Made by a program: the position numbers and the translations under genes. The notes under the pieces are model-generated. The model made no database searches. It saw nothing but the letters and a program-made list of their open reading frames with translations, and was not told where the DNA came from. Positions 16,442 through 23,850 of a stretch of DNA of 64,000 bases are shown here, one piece after another. Within the stretch, counting starts at the first letter, position 1. Each line of letters opens with the position of its first letter. This DNA comes from Fodinibacter sp963833495 (lineage in GTDB: Bacteria; Actinomycetota; Actinomycetes; Actinomycetales; Dermatophilaceae). The stretch is taken from NCBI GenBank assembly GCA_963833495.1, contig CAWHYJ010000004.1, positions 248,001 to 312,000 on the forward strand. Direction: 5' to 3'.

Positions 16442-17494
16442 ATGTTCCGCACCCTCACGACGTCTCGACCGGTCCGGCTGATCGCCGCTGCCGGGGTCCT
16501 CGGCCTGCTGGCCACCGGCTGCACGAGCAACACCCCCGAGACCACGGCATCCGCGTCGAGCGCCCCGGCCGGGGCCAGCAGCGACAACGACGCGCCGGGC
16601 GAGAAGGTCACCATCGGCTTCTCCGGCCCGGCGGCCGACCACGGCTGGCTCGCCGCCGTCAACAGCTCTGCGAAGGCGGAGGCCGCGAAGTACTCGGACA
16701 TCGACTTCAAGATGGCGGAGGGCACCAACGACGCCAGCCAGCAGATCAGCCAGATCGAGACGTTCATCAACGACAAGGTCGACGCCATCGTGCTGCTCCC
16801 GACCGACGGGGCCGCGCTCACCGAGGTGGCGACCAAGGCGATGCAGGCCGGCATCACGGTCGTCAACGTCGACCGCGAGTTCTCCTCACCGTTCGCCGCC
16901 CGCACCACCGTGCTCGGCGACAACTACGGGATGGGGGTGAGCGCCGGCACCTACGCCTGCAAGCTCATCGCCGACAAGAAGCTCACCAACCCGGTCATCG
17001 CCGAGATCGCCGGGATCGACTCGCTGCCCCTCACCCAGGACCGCAGCAAGGGCTACGCCGACGCCCTGAAGGCCTGCGGCCAGACGGTCGACAACCGGGT
17101 CGCCGCCGAGTTCACCGTGGAGTCCGGTGAGAAGGCCGCGTCCAACCTGCTCCAGGCCGCACCCAAGATCGACATCCTGTGGAACCACGACGACGACCAG
17201 GGTGTGGGCGTCCAGGCGGCGCTGGACAATGCGAACCGCCACGAGATGGCCTTCATCGGCGGTGCCGGTTCCGCCAACGCCATGCGGGCGATCAAGGAGG
17301 GAAAGATGGAGGCCACCGTCATCTACCCGCCGACCCAGGCCGCTGACGGGGTCCGCCTGGCCCGTCTCCTCGAGCAGAACAAGGGCATGTCCGACCTCGT
17401 CCAGCCCAGCGTCCCGCGCCGCGTCGTCCTCGACGCCCCGGTCGTGACCAAGGAGAACGTCGACGATTACATGTCCTTGGGCTTCGAGTCCTGA
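16442..17494 (+). CDS. sugar-binding lipoprotein of the ABC importer
   Basis: 350 residues with lipobox LLATGC and a Ser/Ala/Thr-rich linker, then a periplasmic-binding-protein type 1 fold as in RbsB: KVTIGFSGPAADHGWLAAVN, DAIVLLPTDGAALTEVATKA, ITVVNVDREF, NHDDDQGVGVQAALDN, AFIGGAGSANAMRAI. Ribosome site AAGGAGA lies 9 bp upstream of ATG 16442. It is 119 bp after the permease, without overlap, and is followed by a strong hairpin, a layout that often lifts binding-protein levels above those of the membrane subunits. Confidence 0.93.
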   Translation: MFRTLTTSRPVRLIAAAGVLGLLATGCTSNTPETTASASSAPAGASSDNDAPGEKVTIGFSGPAADHGWLAAVNSSAKAEAAKYSDIDFKMAEGTNDASQQISQIETFINDKVDAIVLLPTDGAALTEVATKAMQAGITVVNVDREFSSPFAARTTVLGDNYGMGVSAGTYACKLIADKKLTNPVIAEIAGIDSLPLTQDRSKGYADALKACGQTVDNRVAAEFTVESGEKAASNLLQAAPKIDILWNHDDDQGVGVQAALDNANRHEMAFIGGAGSANAMRAIKEGKMEATVIYPPTQAADGVRLARLLEQNKGMSDLVQPSVPRRVVLDAPVVTKENVDDYMSLGFES

Positions 17495-17506
17495 CCCACC
17501 CGGACC

Positions 17507-17544
17507 GTGGTGCTCGCCGGCCGACCCCGGCCGGCGAGCACCAC
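17507..17544 (+). terminator. intercistronic hairpin after the binding-protein gene
   Basis: GTGGTGCTCGCCGGCC (17507-17522) pairs perfectly with GGCCGGCGAGCACCAC (17529-17544) around a 6-nt loop. It sits 13 bp after the lipoprotein stop and 38 bp before the dehydrogenase ATG. It may act as a partial terminator or an mRNA 3'-end stabiliser. Confidence 0.7.
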
Positions 17545-17581
17545 CGACCCCCGGGCCGAACGGCCCGTCGGAAGGCGCCTC

Positions 17582-18829
17582 ATGGCCATCGACACCACCT
17601 CACCCAGCCCCACCGCCGCGACGACAGGGATCCGCACGCCCGGACGTCTCGGGATCGGCATGGTCGGCTACGCGTTCATGGGCGCTGCCCACTCGCAGGG
17701 CTGGCGCAACGCCCGCAGCTTCTTCGACCCCGCGCTCACGCCTGACCTCGTCGCGATCGGCGGCCGGAACGTGGACGCCGCCTCGGACGTCGCCCGTCGC
17801 TTCGACTGGCGCAACGTCGAGACCGACTGGCGGGCGCTCATCGCCCGCGACGACGTCGACCTCGTCGACATCTGCACTCCGGGTGACACCCACGCCGAGA
17901 TCGCCATCGCGGCGCTGCAGGCGGGCAAGCACGTGCTGTGCGAGAAGCCGCTGGCCAACACCGTGGCCGAGGCCCGCGCCATGGTGGCGGCCGCCGAGCG
18001 GGCGCGGGCGAACGGCATCCGCTCGATGGTGGGCTTCACGTACCGCCGGGTGCCCGCGATCGCCCTGGCCCGCCAGCTCGTGCAGGAGGGACGGGTCGGC
18101 GAGATCCGGCACGTCCGCGCGCAGTACCTCCAGGACTGGCTGGTCGACCCCGAGACGCCGCTGACCTGGCGGATGCAGAAGGACCGGGCCGGCTCGGGAG
18201 CCCTCGGCGACACCGGGGCGCACATCATCGACCTCGCCCACTTCATCACGGGCGAGCGGATCACGGGCGTCAGCGCGACGACCCAGACCTTCGTCGAGGA
18301 GCGGCCACTGCCCGGCGCTGCTCGGGGCCTGTCGGCCGAGGTGGGCACCGGTCGCGGCCGGGTCACCGTCGACGACGCGGCGGTCTTCATCGCCCGGCTC
18401 AGTGGTGGGGCACTCGCGACCTTCGAGGCCACCCGGTTCGCGACCGGCCGGAAGAACTCGATCCGGCTGGAGATCAACGGTTCCCGCGGCAGCATCGCGT
18501 TCGACTTCGAGGACATGAACGTGCTCCAGGTGCACGACGCCACCGCGCCGGCTCGCGAGTCCGGGTTCACCCGGGTGATCGTCACCGAGGCGACGCACCC
18601 CTACGTCGAGCACTGGTGGCCGGCCGGCCACGGGCTCGGCTACGAGCACGGCTTCACGCACCAGGCGGCCGACCTGATCGATGCGATCGCCCGGGGCGTC
18701 GACCCCGTGCCGTCGTTCGCCGACGGCCTGGCCGTGCAGGAGGTGCTCGCCGCCGTCGAGCTCAGTGCAGCCGACCGCTCGTGCTGGACCCCCATCGACG
18801 CCGCTCCGACGGACGGCGCCACCGGCTGA
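17582..18829 (+). CDS. Gfo/Idh/MocA-family NAD(P)-dependent sugar dehydrogenase
   Basis: 415 residues from ATG 17582 (GGAAGGCG upstream). Rossmann start GIGMVGYAFMGAAHSQGW, then VDLVDICTPGDTHAEIAIAALQAGKHVLCEKPLA with the family EKP lysine, GFTYRRVPAIALARQL and the active-site stretch GSGALGDTGAHIIDLAHFITGE (Asp and His that act with the Lys). It oxidises or reduces a ring hydroxyl of a sugar or inositol. Lies between the importer and an isomerase gene, so the product probably passes to the latter. Confidence 0.92.
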   Translation: MAIDTTSPSPTAATTGIRTPGRLGIGMVGYAFMGAAHSQGWRNARSFFDPALTPDLVAIGGRNVDAASDVARRFDWRNVETDWRALIARDDVDLVDICTPGDTHAEIAIAALQAGKHVLCEKPLANTVAEARAMVAAAERARANGIRSMVGFTYRRVPAIALARQLVQEGRVGEIRHVRAQYLQDWLVDPETPLTWRMQKDRAGSGALGDTGAHIIDLAHFITGERITGVSATTQTFVEERPLPGAARGLSAEVGTGRGRVTVDDAAVFIARLSGGALATFEATRFATGRKNSIRLEINGSRGSIAFDFEDMNVLQVHDATAPARESGFTRVIVTEATHPYVEHWWPAGHGLGYEHGFTHQAADLIDAIARGVDPVPSFADGLAVQEVLAAVELSAADRSCWTPIDAAPTDGATG

Positions 18830-18953
18830 TCCGCCGCCAGGGAAGCGACCTTCACGCACGTGGCGACCACCACGGCGTGAGGCGGTGGTCGCCCCACATG
18901 GAGCGGGACACCGCGACCAAGACCTGACCCCGACAACCGAGGAGCGCGACACC

Positions 18954-19961
18954 ATGACCCGACCGATCACCCTGTTCACCGGGCAGTGGGCCGACCTGCC
19001 GTTCGAGGAGGTCTGCCGCCTGGCCGCCTCCTGGGGCTACGACGGGCTCGAGATCGCCTGCTGGGGAGACCACTTCGAGGTGGACCGGGCACTCGCCGAG
19101 GACGACTACGTCGCCGGGCGCCGCGAGATCCTCGAGCGGCACGGGCTCGGGGTCTGGGCCATCTCCAACCACCTCGTCGGCCAGGCCGTGTGCGACGACC
19201 CCATCGACCAGCGGCACCGGGACATCCTCCCGGCATCCGTGTGGGGTGACGGTGACCCGGAAGGGGTGCGTCAGCGCGCGGCCGAGCGGATGGCCGACAC
19301 CGCCCGGGCCGCCGCGAAGCTGGGCGTCGACGTCGTCATCGGCTTCACCGGATCGGCGATCTGGAAGTACGTCGCGATGTTCCCGCCGGTGAGCGCCGAC
19401 ACCATCGAGGCGGGGTACCAGGACTTCGCCGACCGGTGGAACCCCATCCTCGACGTGTATGACGAGGTGGGGGTGCGGTTCGCCCACGAGGTGCACCCGA
19501 GCGAGATCGCCTACGACCACTGGACCACCGTGCGCACGCTCGAGGCCATCGACCACCGCCCGGCGTTCGGCCTCAACTGGGACCCCAGCCACATGGTGTG
19601 GCAGGACCTCGACCCGGCGGCCTTCATCTGGGACTTCCAGGACCGCATCTACCACGTCGACTGCAAGGACGTCCGCAAGCGCGTGGGCAACGGGCGCAAC
19701 GGCCGGCTCTCCTCGCACCTACCCTGGGCGGACCCTCGCCGCGGCTGGGACTTCGTGTCCACCGGGCACGGTGACGTGCCGTGGGAGGACTGCTTCCGCA
19801 CCCTGGCCGCCATCGGCTACGACGGCCCCTTCTCGGTGGAGTGGGAGGACGCTGGCATGGACCGGCTCGTCGGCGCCGCGGAGGCGGCCGACTTCGTGCG
19901 CCGGCTCGCCTTCGACCGCCCCGACGCCGCATTCGACGCGGCGTTCAGCTCAGGCGACTGA
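18954..19961 (+). CDS. sugar phosphate isomerase/epimerase family (AP-endonuclease 2 TIM barrel)
   Basis: 335 residues from ATG 18954 behind GAGGAGCG. A TIM-barrel protein with the metal-binding pattern of xylose-isomerase-like enzymes: FAHEVHPSEIAYD (Glu and His), FGLNWDPSHMVWQ (Asp, His), YHVDCKDV (His, Asp) and FSVEWEDAGMD (Glu). Members act as isomerases, epimerases or dehydratases, such as IolE/IolI in inositol breakdown. Last gene of the ROK-controlled cluster and followed by a terminator. The precise reaction is not deducible. Confidence 0.9.
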   Translation: MTRPITLFTGQWADLPFEEVCRLAASWGYDGLEIACWGDHFEVDRALAEDDYVAGRREILERHGLGVWAISNHLVGQAVCDDPIDQRHRDILPASVWGDGDPEGVRQRAAERMADTARAAAKLGVDVVIGFTGSAIWKYVAMFPPVSADTIEAGYQDFADRWNPILDVYDEVGVRFAHEVHPSEIAYDHWTTVRTLEAIDHRPAFGLNWDPSHMVWQDLDPAAFIWDFQDRIYHVDCKDVRKRVGNGRNGRLSSHLPWADPRRGWDFVSTGHGDVPWEDCFRTLAAIGYDGPFSVEWEDAGMDRLVGAAEAADFVRRLAFDRPDAAFDAAFSSGD

Positions 19962-19965
19962 CGAC

Positions 19966-20016
19966 GACCGACCCGCACAGGGGAGCGAGAACTTCGCTCC
20001 CGTGCGCGGGTCGGTC
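19966..20016. terminator. strong bidirectional terminator
   Basis: A long hairpin: GACCGACCCGC (19966-19976) pairs with GCGGGTCGGTC (20006-20016), continued by GGGAGCGA/TTCGCTCCC around a tiny GAAC-type loop. It lies between convergent operons (stop 19961, stop 20024) and can serve both. Confidence 0.85.
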
Positions 20017-20023
20017 CGCCCGC

Positions 20024-21028
20024 TCAGACCAGGTGGGCGTTGCCGTGCTGGCGGTAGTAGTAGCGCCAGATCAGCCGGTGCACCGGGATCCACTTGGGGA
20101 TCGAGCGGAGCCCCGGGATGAAGGGGAAGAAGATGATGACCAGGCCGATGAAGCCGATGATGTAGAAGATCCACGCGTCGGCGTTGTCCTGCAACGAGGT
20201 CGTCGTGGTGGCGTCCTCGGCGGGGTTGAAGGTAGGGATCTGGTACCAGAACGACGCCCACCACAGCCAGGGCTGGCCGGGGTAGCTGTTGGTGCCGTTC
20301 ATCATCCCCCAGGTGTTGCCCTGGAGGTTCTGCGCGGTGGCGGCGTCGTCGAGGTAGGAGCCGTCACCCAGGAACAGGATCTGCTTGGTGTTGTCGGTGG
20401 TGCCGTAGAAGTCGCCCTGGGCGACCATCGCGCCGTCGAGGGCACCGGAGGCGGCCATGCCGGTCAGCGCCGTCGCGAGCGCCGGCACGGGTCCATAGTC
20501 GCCGGTGGCTGCCTGGTCCGGGTGGAGGGCGCCGTCGCCGTCGGCCGTGGCCTGCACCGCGTCGTCGTAGGCGGTCGCCCACGTCGTGCGCTGGTCAGGT
20601 GTGGCGGCGTCCCAGGCCGCGATGGCCGTGGTGACCTCCGCGGGCTGTTCCTGGCTCTTCAGCGGCGTGATGACGAAGTCGTTGGCCCCGTCGACCGGTA
20701 TGCGCACGCCCATCCACTTCTGGGGCCGCAACGGTCCGACGTTGAGGCCGTCACCCTCTTGGTAGGGCGGCCCGTAGCCGGCCCCCTCGGTCGTGCCGGC
20801 GAGCTCGCCGACCGCGGTCGCGTAGAAGTTGTCGGCCGCGGTGGTGCCCCAGCCCTTGAACGTCAGGGCCTTCTCGTCGGGCGAGCTGAACGCCACGGCG
20901 AGCCCCACCGAGAGCACCGCCATCACGACCAGCGCGATGACGAACTCCTTGACGATGTCGTAGCGCCGCTCGGGCCCGGCCCAGGGCAGCGCGGCGACGT
21001 CGGTCGACGCCTTGCGTGCGGCGTTCAT
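20024..21028 (-). CDS. membrane-anchored partner of cytochrome b, unknown family
   Basis: 334 residues, ATG overlapping the cytochrome b stop (ATGA, 21025-21028). One N-terminal helix (EFVIALVVMAVLSVGLAVAF), a ~230-residue outside domain rich in Ala, Asp, Thr and aromatics, and a C-terminal helix (AWIFYIIGFIGLVIIFFPFI) with a basic tail. It has no Cys at all, so no CxxCH haem or Rieske motif. FKGWGTTAADNFY and WASFWYQIPTF may be family signatures. Probably a fixed subunit of a cytochrome b complex; function unknown. Confidence 0.75.
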   Translation of the reverse strand: MNAARKASTDVAALPWAGPERRYDIVKEFVIALVVMAVLSVGLAVAFSSPDEKALTFKGWGTTAADNFYATAVGELAGTTEGAGYGPPYQEGDGLNVGPLRPQKWMGVRIPVDGANDFVITPLKSQEQPAEVTTAIAAWDAATPDQRTTWATAYDDAVQATADGDGALHPDQAATGDYGPVPALATALTGMAASGALDGAMVAQGDFYGTTDNTKQILFLGDGSYLDDAATAQNLQGNTWGMMNGTNSYPGQPWLWWASFWYQIPTFNPAEDATTTTSLQDNADAWIFYIIGFIGLVIIFFPFIPGLRSIPKWIPVHRLIWRYYYRQHGNAHLV

Positions 21029-21726
21029 GACTGCACCTCTGCAGCGGGAGCGAGCTCGTCGGCCGGGTCGTGCTTGAGCGGAATCGGTGGCACGACGCCG
21101 TGCTTGCGCACGAGCAGCACGTGCCACACCACGATGAAGCCCACGACCAGCGGCAGCAGGCAGACGTGCAGGAGCAGCATCTGGCCGGCGTTGGCGACGT
21201 TGAACCACGCCCCGACGCCCACCGCGTTGAGCCCGTCCTTGGCCTCGAAGGCGATCCACTGCGACTCGAAGTTCGACTGCACGAGGAAGCCGGTGAACGC
21301 GGTGCCGACGGAGGTGAAGAACGCGATCGCGCCGGTGATCCAGGTCATCGCCCGGCGGCCGCGCCAGGCGGCCATCCAGAACTTGCCCCAGAGGTGCACG
21401 ACCATGGCGATCATGAAGAGCTGCACCGACCAGAAGTGGATGCTGTTGACGAAGTGGCCCGTCGAGGACACGTGGTACCAGGCCGGTCCCTCGAGGGTGA
21501 GCACGAGCCCACTGACGATCAGCACGATCAGCGCCGCGATCGAGGCGACCCCGAAGACGTAGATCCAGGACGCCACGTAGGAGGGCTGCCGGTCGGGCAG
21601 CAGCTTCTCGGGCGGGAAGGTGCCGAAGAAGCGGGTGCGCAGCCGGTTGGTCCACATCCGGCCGTCGGCGGCGTCCTCCGGCTCGGTGGGACTGGCGGGG
21701 GCGCCGGTCTTCTCGATGATGGCCAT
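21025..21726 (-). CDS. cytochrome b (b6-type N-terminal domain)
   Basis: 233 residues with four core membrane helices. The four haem ligands are visible as His97/His111 (IHFWSVQLFMIAMVVHLWG) and His187/His202 (LHVCLLPLVVGFIVVWHVLL): 13 and 14 residues between pairs, the spacing of cytochrome b6. Gly/Arg residues near GKFWMAAWRGRR fit the quinone-site family pattern. It should carry two b haems and handle quinol. It lies second in a three-gene operon, overlapping both neighbours; no Rieske protein, subunit IV or c-type cytochrome is adjacent. Confidence 0.88.
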   Translation of the reverse strand: MAIIEKTGAPASPTEPEDAADGRMWTNRLRTRFFGTFPPEKLLPDRQPSYVASWIYVFGVASIAALIVLIVSGLVLTLEGPAWYHVSSTGHFVNSIHFWSVQLFMIAMVVHLWGKFWMAAWRGRRAMTWITGAIAFFTSVGTAFTGFLVQSNFESQWIAFEAKDGLNAVGVGAWFNVANAGQMLLLHVCLLPLVVGFIVVWHVLLVRKHGVVPPIPLKHDPADELAPAAEVQS

Positions 21727-21890
21727 CAGTCGTCGTCCCCGTGGTGGGGGAACGGCAGGAGCACGGCCAGGACGAAGATGGCGACGGTGACCAGCATGAC
21801 GACGAGGTTGGACAGGGAGATGCCCAGCCATCCCCAGCTCAGGTAGGTCGCGGGGTCGTTCAGACTGCCCGCTGCGAATGCGTGCGGCAT
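21726..21890 (-). CDS. 54-residue membrane protein of the cytochrome b operon
   Basis: Start ATG 21890 behind a strong AGGAGGA ribosome site; the stop shares one base with the cytochrome b ATG (TGATG). One membrane helix (NLVVMLVTVAIFVLAVLLPF) and an acidic His-containing tail (HHGDDD). Tight coupling suggests a small structural subunit of the same complex, like the small subunits of b6f and bc complexes. Confidence 0.75.
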   Translation of the reverse strand: MPHAFAAGSLNDPATYLSWGWLGISLSNLVVMLVTVAIFVLAVLLPFPHHGDDD

Positions 21891-22039
21891 ACGTCCTCCT
21901 CCGAGGAGCCGGCCGCGGCTCGGTCGGATTCTCTGGTTATACGCCGGGGGGTGTGCGGCGGCCACCCCCGTGTGGGGCTGGACACGTCTGGGGCGCATGT
22001 GACCCAAAGAGTGCTGCGGGCCTCCGGGCGCGCCCTCGG

Positions 22040-22939
22040 TCAGTGCCAGAACGGCTCGAGCGCCCCCAGCACGCGTACCGCCTCGACCGCCTCGAGGACC
22101 AGCCGGTGCTCGTCGACCTCGGGGGCGGTCGAGCCCACCGCGCGCAGCAGGCCGTCGGCGGTGGCGTGGTCGTTGACCGCGCCGAGCGCCGTCTGCACCT
22201 GCTCCACGTGCCACGCGAAGGCCAGCGGTCCGCTGAGCTGCTCACCTGACCCGGTCTCGACCATCAGCGCGTCGTTGGGGTACAGCGACGCGAAGAACTC
22301 GCAGCCGTAGCGCAGCTTCTTGGCCTCGATGCGCACCCGGTGCCGAGCGGTGGGCGGCATGGCGGCCAGCCGGTCGACGTGGCCGACCACCCGGTGCCAG
22401 CGCTTCTCGAGCGCCTGCGCGGCGAGGTCGCGCACCGGTGGGTCGACGACACCGTGCCACGGCGCGAGGAGGACGAGGCCGTCGAGGGATCGGGCGGCAT
22501 CCGCCCAGTCGGGAGAGGTCAGGATGGCGTGCGCGACGTCGTACGCCGCCTCGCGCTCGGCCACCAGCCGGGCGACCTGCTCGTCGTCGAGGTCGTCGAC
22601 GAGCGGGCCCGAGAGCAGCACGTCGAGGTCGCGCGCGGCACCGAAGGGCAGGGCGAGCGCTCGCAGGCGGTGGGCCATGAAGAACGCGCCGGGCACCTCC
22701 CGCAGCAGCGGCCGGAACAGCGAGAACGACGAGCGCAGCCGGCGGATGCCGACCCGGGTCTGGTGCAGGTGCGGCATCGCCCGCGACTCGAGGACCAGGC
22801 CGGCGTTGGTCCGCCAGTGCTGGGTGCACTCGGTGGCCACCACGACGAACGCCTCGGATGCCGTGAGCGTGGCCTCGAGCGTGACCGGGCACGCCTTGCG
22901 CGCCTCGGCATCAGCGCCGAGCTCGACGGCATCCCCCAT
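22040..22939 (-). CDS. CHAD-domain protein
   Basis: 299 residues of helical, Arg- and His-rich sequence with CHAD signatures: MPHLHQTRVGIRRLRSSFSLF, ARDLDVLL and HRVRIEAKKLRYGCEFF. CHAD domains bind polyphosphate and are found on polyphosphate granules. There is no fused CYTH (triphosphatase) domain. ATG 22939 follows the LytR_C gene by 3 bp, so it is the last gene of a three-gene leftward operon. Confidence 0.9.
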   Translation of the reverse strand: MGDAVELGADAEARKACPVTLEATLTASEAFVVVATECTQHWRTNAGLVLESRAMPHLHQTRVGIRRLRSSFSLFRPLLREVPGAFFMAHRLRALALPFGAARDLDVLLSGPLVDDLDDEQVARLVAEREAAYDVAHAILTSPDWADAARSLDGLVLLAPWHGVVDPPVRDLAAQALEKRWHRVVGHVDRLAAMPPTARHRVRIEAKKLRYGCEFFASLYPNDALMVETGSGEQLSGPLAFAWHVEQVQTALGAVNDHATADGLLRAVGSTAPEVDEHRLVLEAVEAVRVLGALEPFWH

Positions 22940-22942
22940 CGG

Positions 22943-23482
22943 TCAGGACGCGGACGGCGCCGGGCACATGGGCAGTGCCGTGGAGGTGGGCACGGGGGGG
23001 AGCGTCGTGAACTTCGCGCCGAGGGCGAGGTCGACGGTGACCACCTTGCGCTTGTCCTTCACGAGCGTGGTGCCCTTGGGCATCGAGGTGCGCAACAGCT
23101 TGGCCTGCGCCGTGCCCTTCGCGCCGTAGCGGATCTCGGCCACCTTCGGCGCCGCTCGCTTCGAGGGGTCGTTGGCCACCGCGCCGATCACGAAGTCGCG
23201 GTCCTTCAGCTGCCGCGCGACCGTCGCGGCGAGCCCGCTGCGGTTGGAGGCGTTGTAGACGTTGACCTTGGTCTTCTCAGGGGTGACGACCTTGGGGTCG
23301 TACGGCCTGCACGCCGCGGCGGGGGGACGGGCGGCGCTGGCCGAGGTGTCGGCCTGGTAGTAGGACCACGCGTACCAGAAGGCGAAGAACAGACCCAGCA
23401 CGACGACCCCGAGCACGATGAGCTGGCGGCGCTTCCTCCGCTTGCTGACCGATACCTCGGCCTCGGTCGTGTAGTCGCTCAT
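22943..23482 (-). CDS. LytR C-terminal-domain membrane protein
   Basis: 179 residues: acidic then basic cytoplasmic N-terminus (VSKRRKRRQL), one membrane helix (LIVLGVVVLGLFFAFWYAW) and an extracytoplasmic LytR_C domain (TKVNVYNASNRSGLAATVARQL, FVIGAVANDP, AEIRYGAKGTAQAKLL). It lacks the LCP phosphotransferase domain, so it may bind cell-wall glycan rather than attach polymers. Two Cys, one in each tail of the outside domain, could form a disulfide. Sits between genes at 7-bp and 3-bp gaps. Confidence 0.85.
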   Translation of the reverse strand: MSDYTTEAEVSVSKRRKRRQLIVLGVVVLGLFFAFWYAWSYYQADTSASAARPPAAACRPYDPKVVTPEKTKVNVYNASNRSGLAATVARQLKDRDFVIGAVANDPSKRAAPKVAEIRYGAKGTAQAKLLRTSMPKGTTLVKDKRKVVTVDLALGAKFTTLPPVPTSTALPMCPAPSAS

Positions 23483-23489
23483 CCGTCTC

Positions 23490-23780
23490 CTAGAGCGCGA
23501 GCACCCGGGCGTGGAGCGTCGGGCGTTGGTGCAGGGCGGCGCGCAGGGCCCGGTGGAGGCCGTCCTCGAGGTAGAGGGTCCCCTCCCACTCCACGACGTG
23601 GGCGAACAGGTCGCCGTAGAACGTGGAGTCCTCCGAGAGCAGCATCTGCAGGTCGAGCTCGCGCTTGGTGGTGACGAGCTCGTCGAGGCGGACCAGCCGC
23701 GGTGGCACCGTCGACCACTGGCGCGTGGAGTACCCGTGGTCGGGGTACGGGCGCGAGTCGCCGACGGCCTTGAAGATCAC
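23490..23780 (-). CDS. conserved hypothetical actinobacterial protein, first gene of operon
   Basis: 96 residues from GTG 23780: VIFKAVGDSRPYPDH, then RLDELVTTKRELDLQMLL, DSTFYGDLFAHVVEWEG and LYLEDGLHRALRAALHQR. A small soluble protein widely conserved in actinobacteria and sometimes labelled a VapB-like antitoxin, but no toxin gene is adjacent, so I do not adopt that name. It shares a 70-bp control region with the divergent HerA-like ATPase gene. Confidence 0.75.
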   Translation of the reverse strand: MIFKAVGDSRPYPDHGYSTRQWSTVPPRLVRLDELVTTKRELDLQMLLSEDSTFYGDLFAHVVEWEGTLYLEDGLHRALRAALHQRPTLHARVLAL

Positions 23781-23837
23781 GGGAGTCACTGTATGCCGGG
23801 ACGTCCGCGACAGCGCGAGCGACGCGGGCGTGCGGGC

Positions 23838-23843
23838 TAGATT
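23838..23843 (+). promoter_or_regulatory. -10 element of a leaderless promoter (HerA-like gene)
   Basis: TAGATT, 7 bp upstream of GTG 23851. There is no ribosome site between, so transcription should begin at or next to the start codon. Confidence 0.5.
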
Positions 23844-23850
23844 GACCTGC

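Noticed and set aside
15422..17494. 690-codon plus-strand frame spanning permease and binding-protein genes
   Set aside because: Its first ~300 codons are Arg/His-rich out-of-frame reading of the permease; only the part from ATG 16442 is a real gene.
23490..23780. VapB-like antitoxin
   Set aside because: No PIN-domain or other toxin gene adjacent and no DNA-binding motif; it is part of a different operon.
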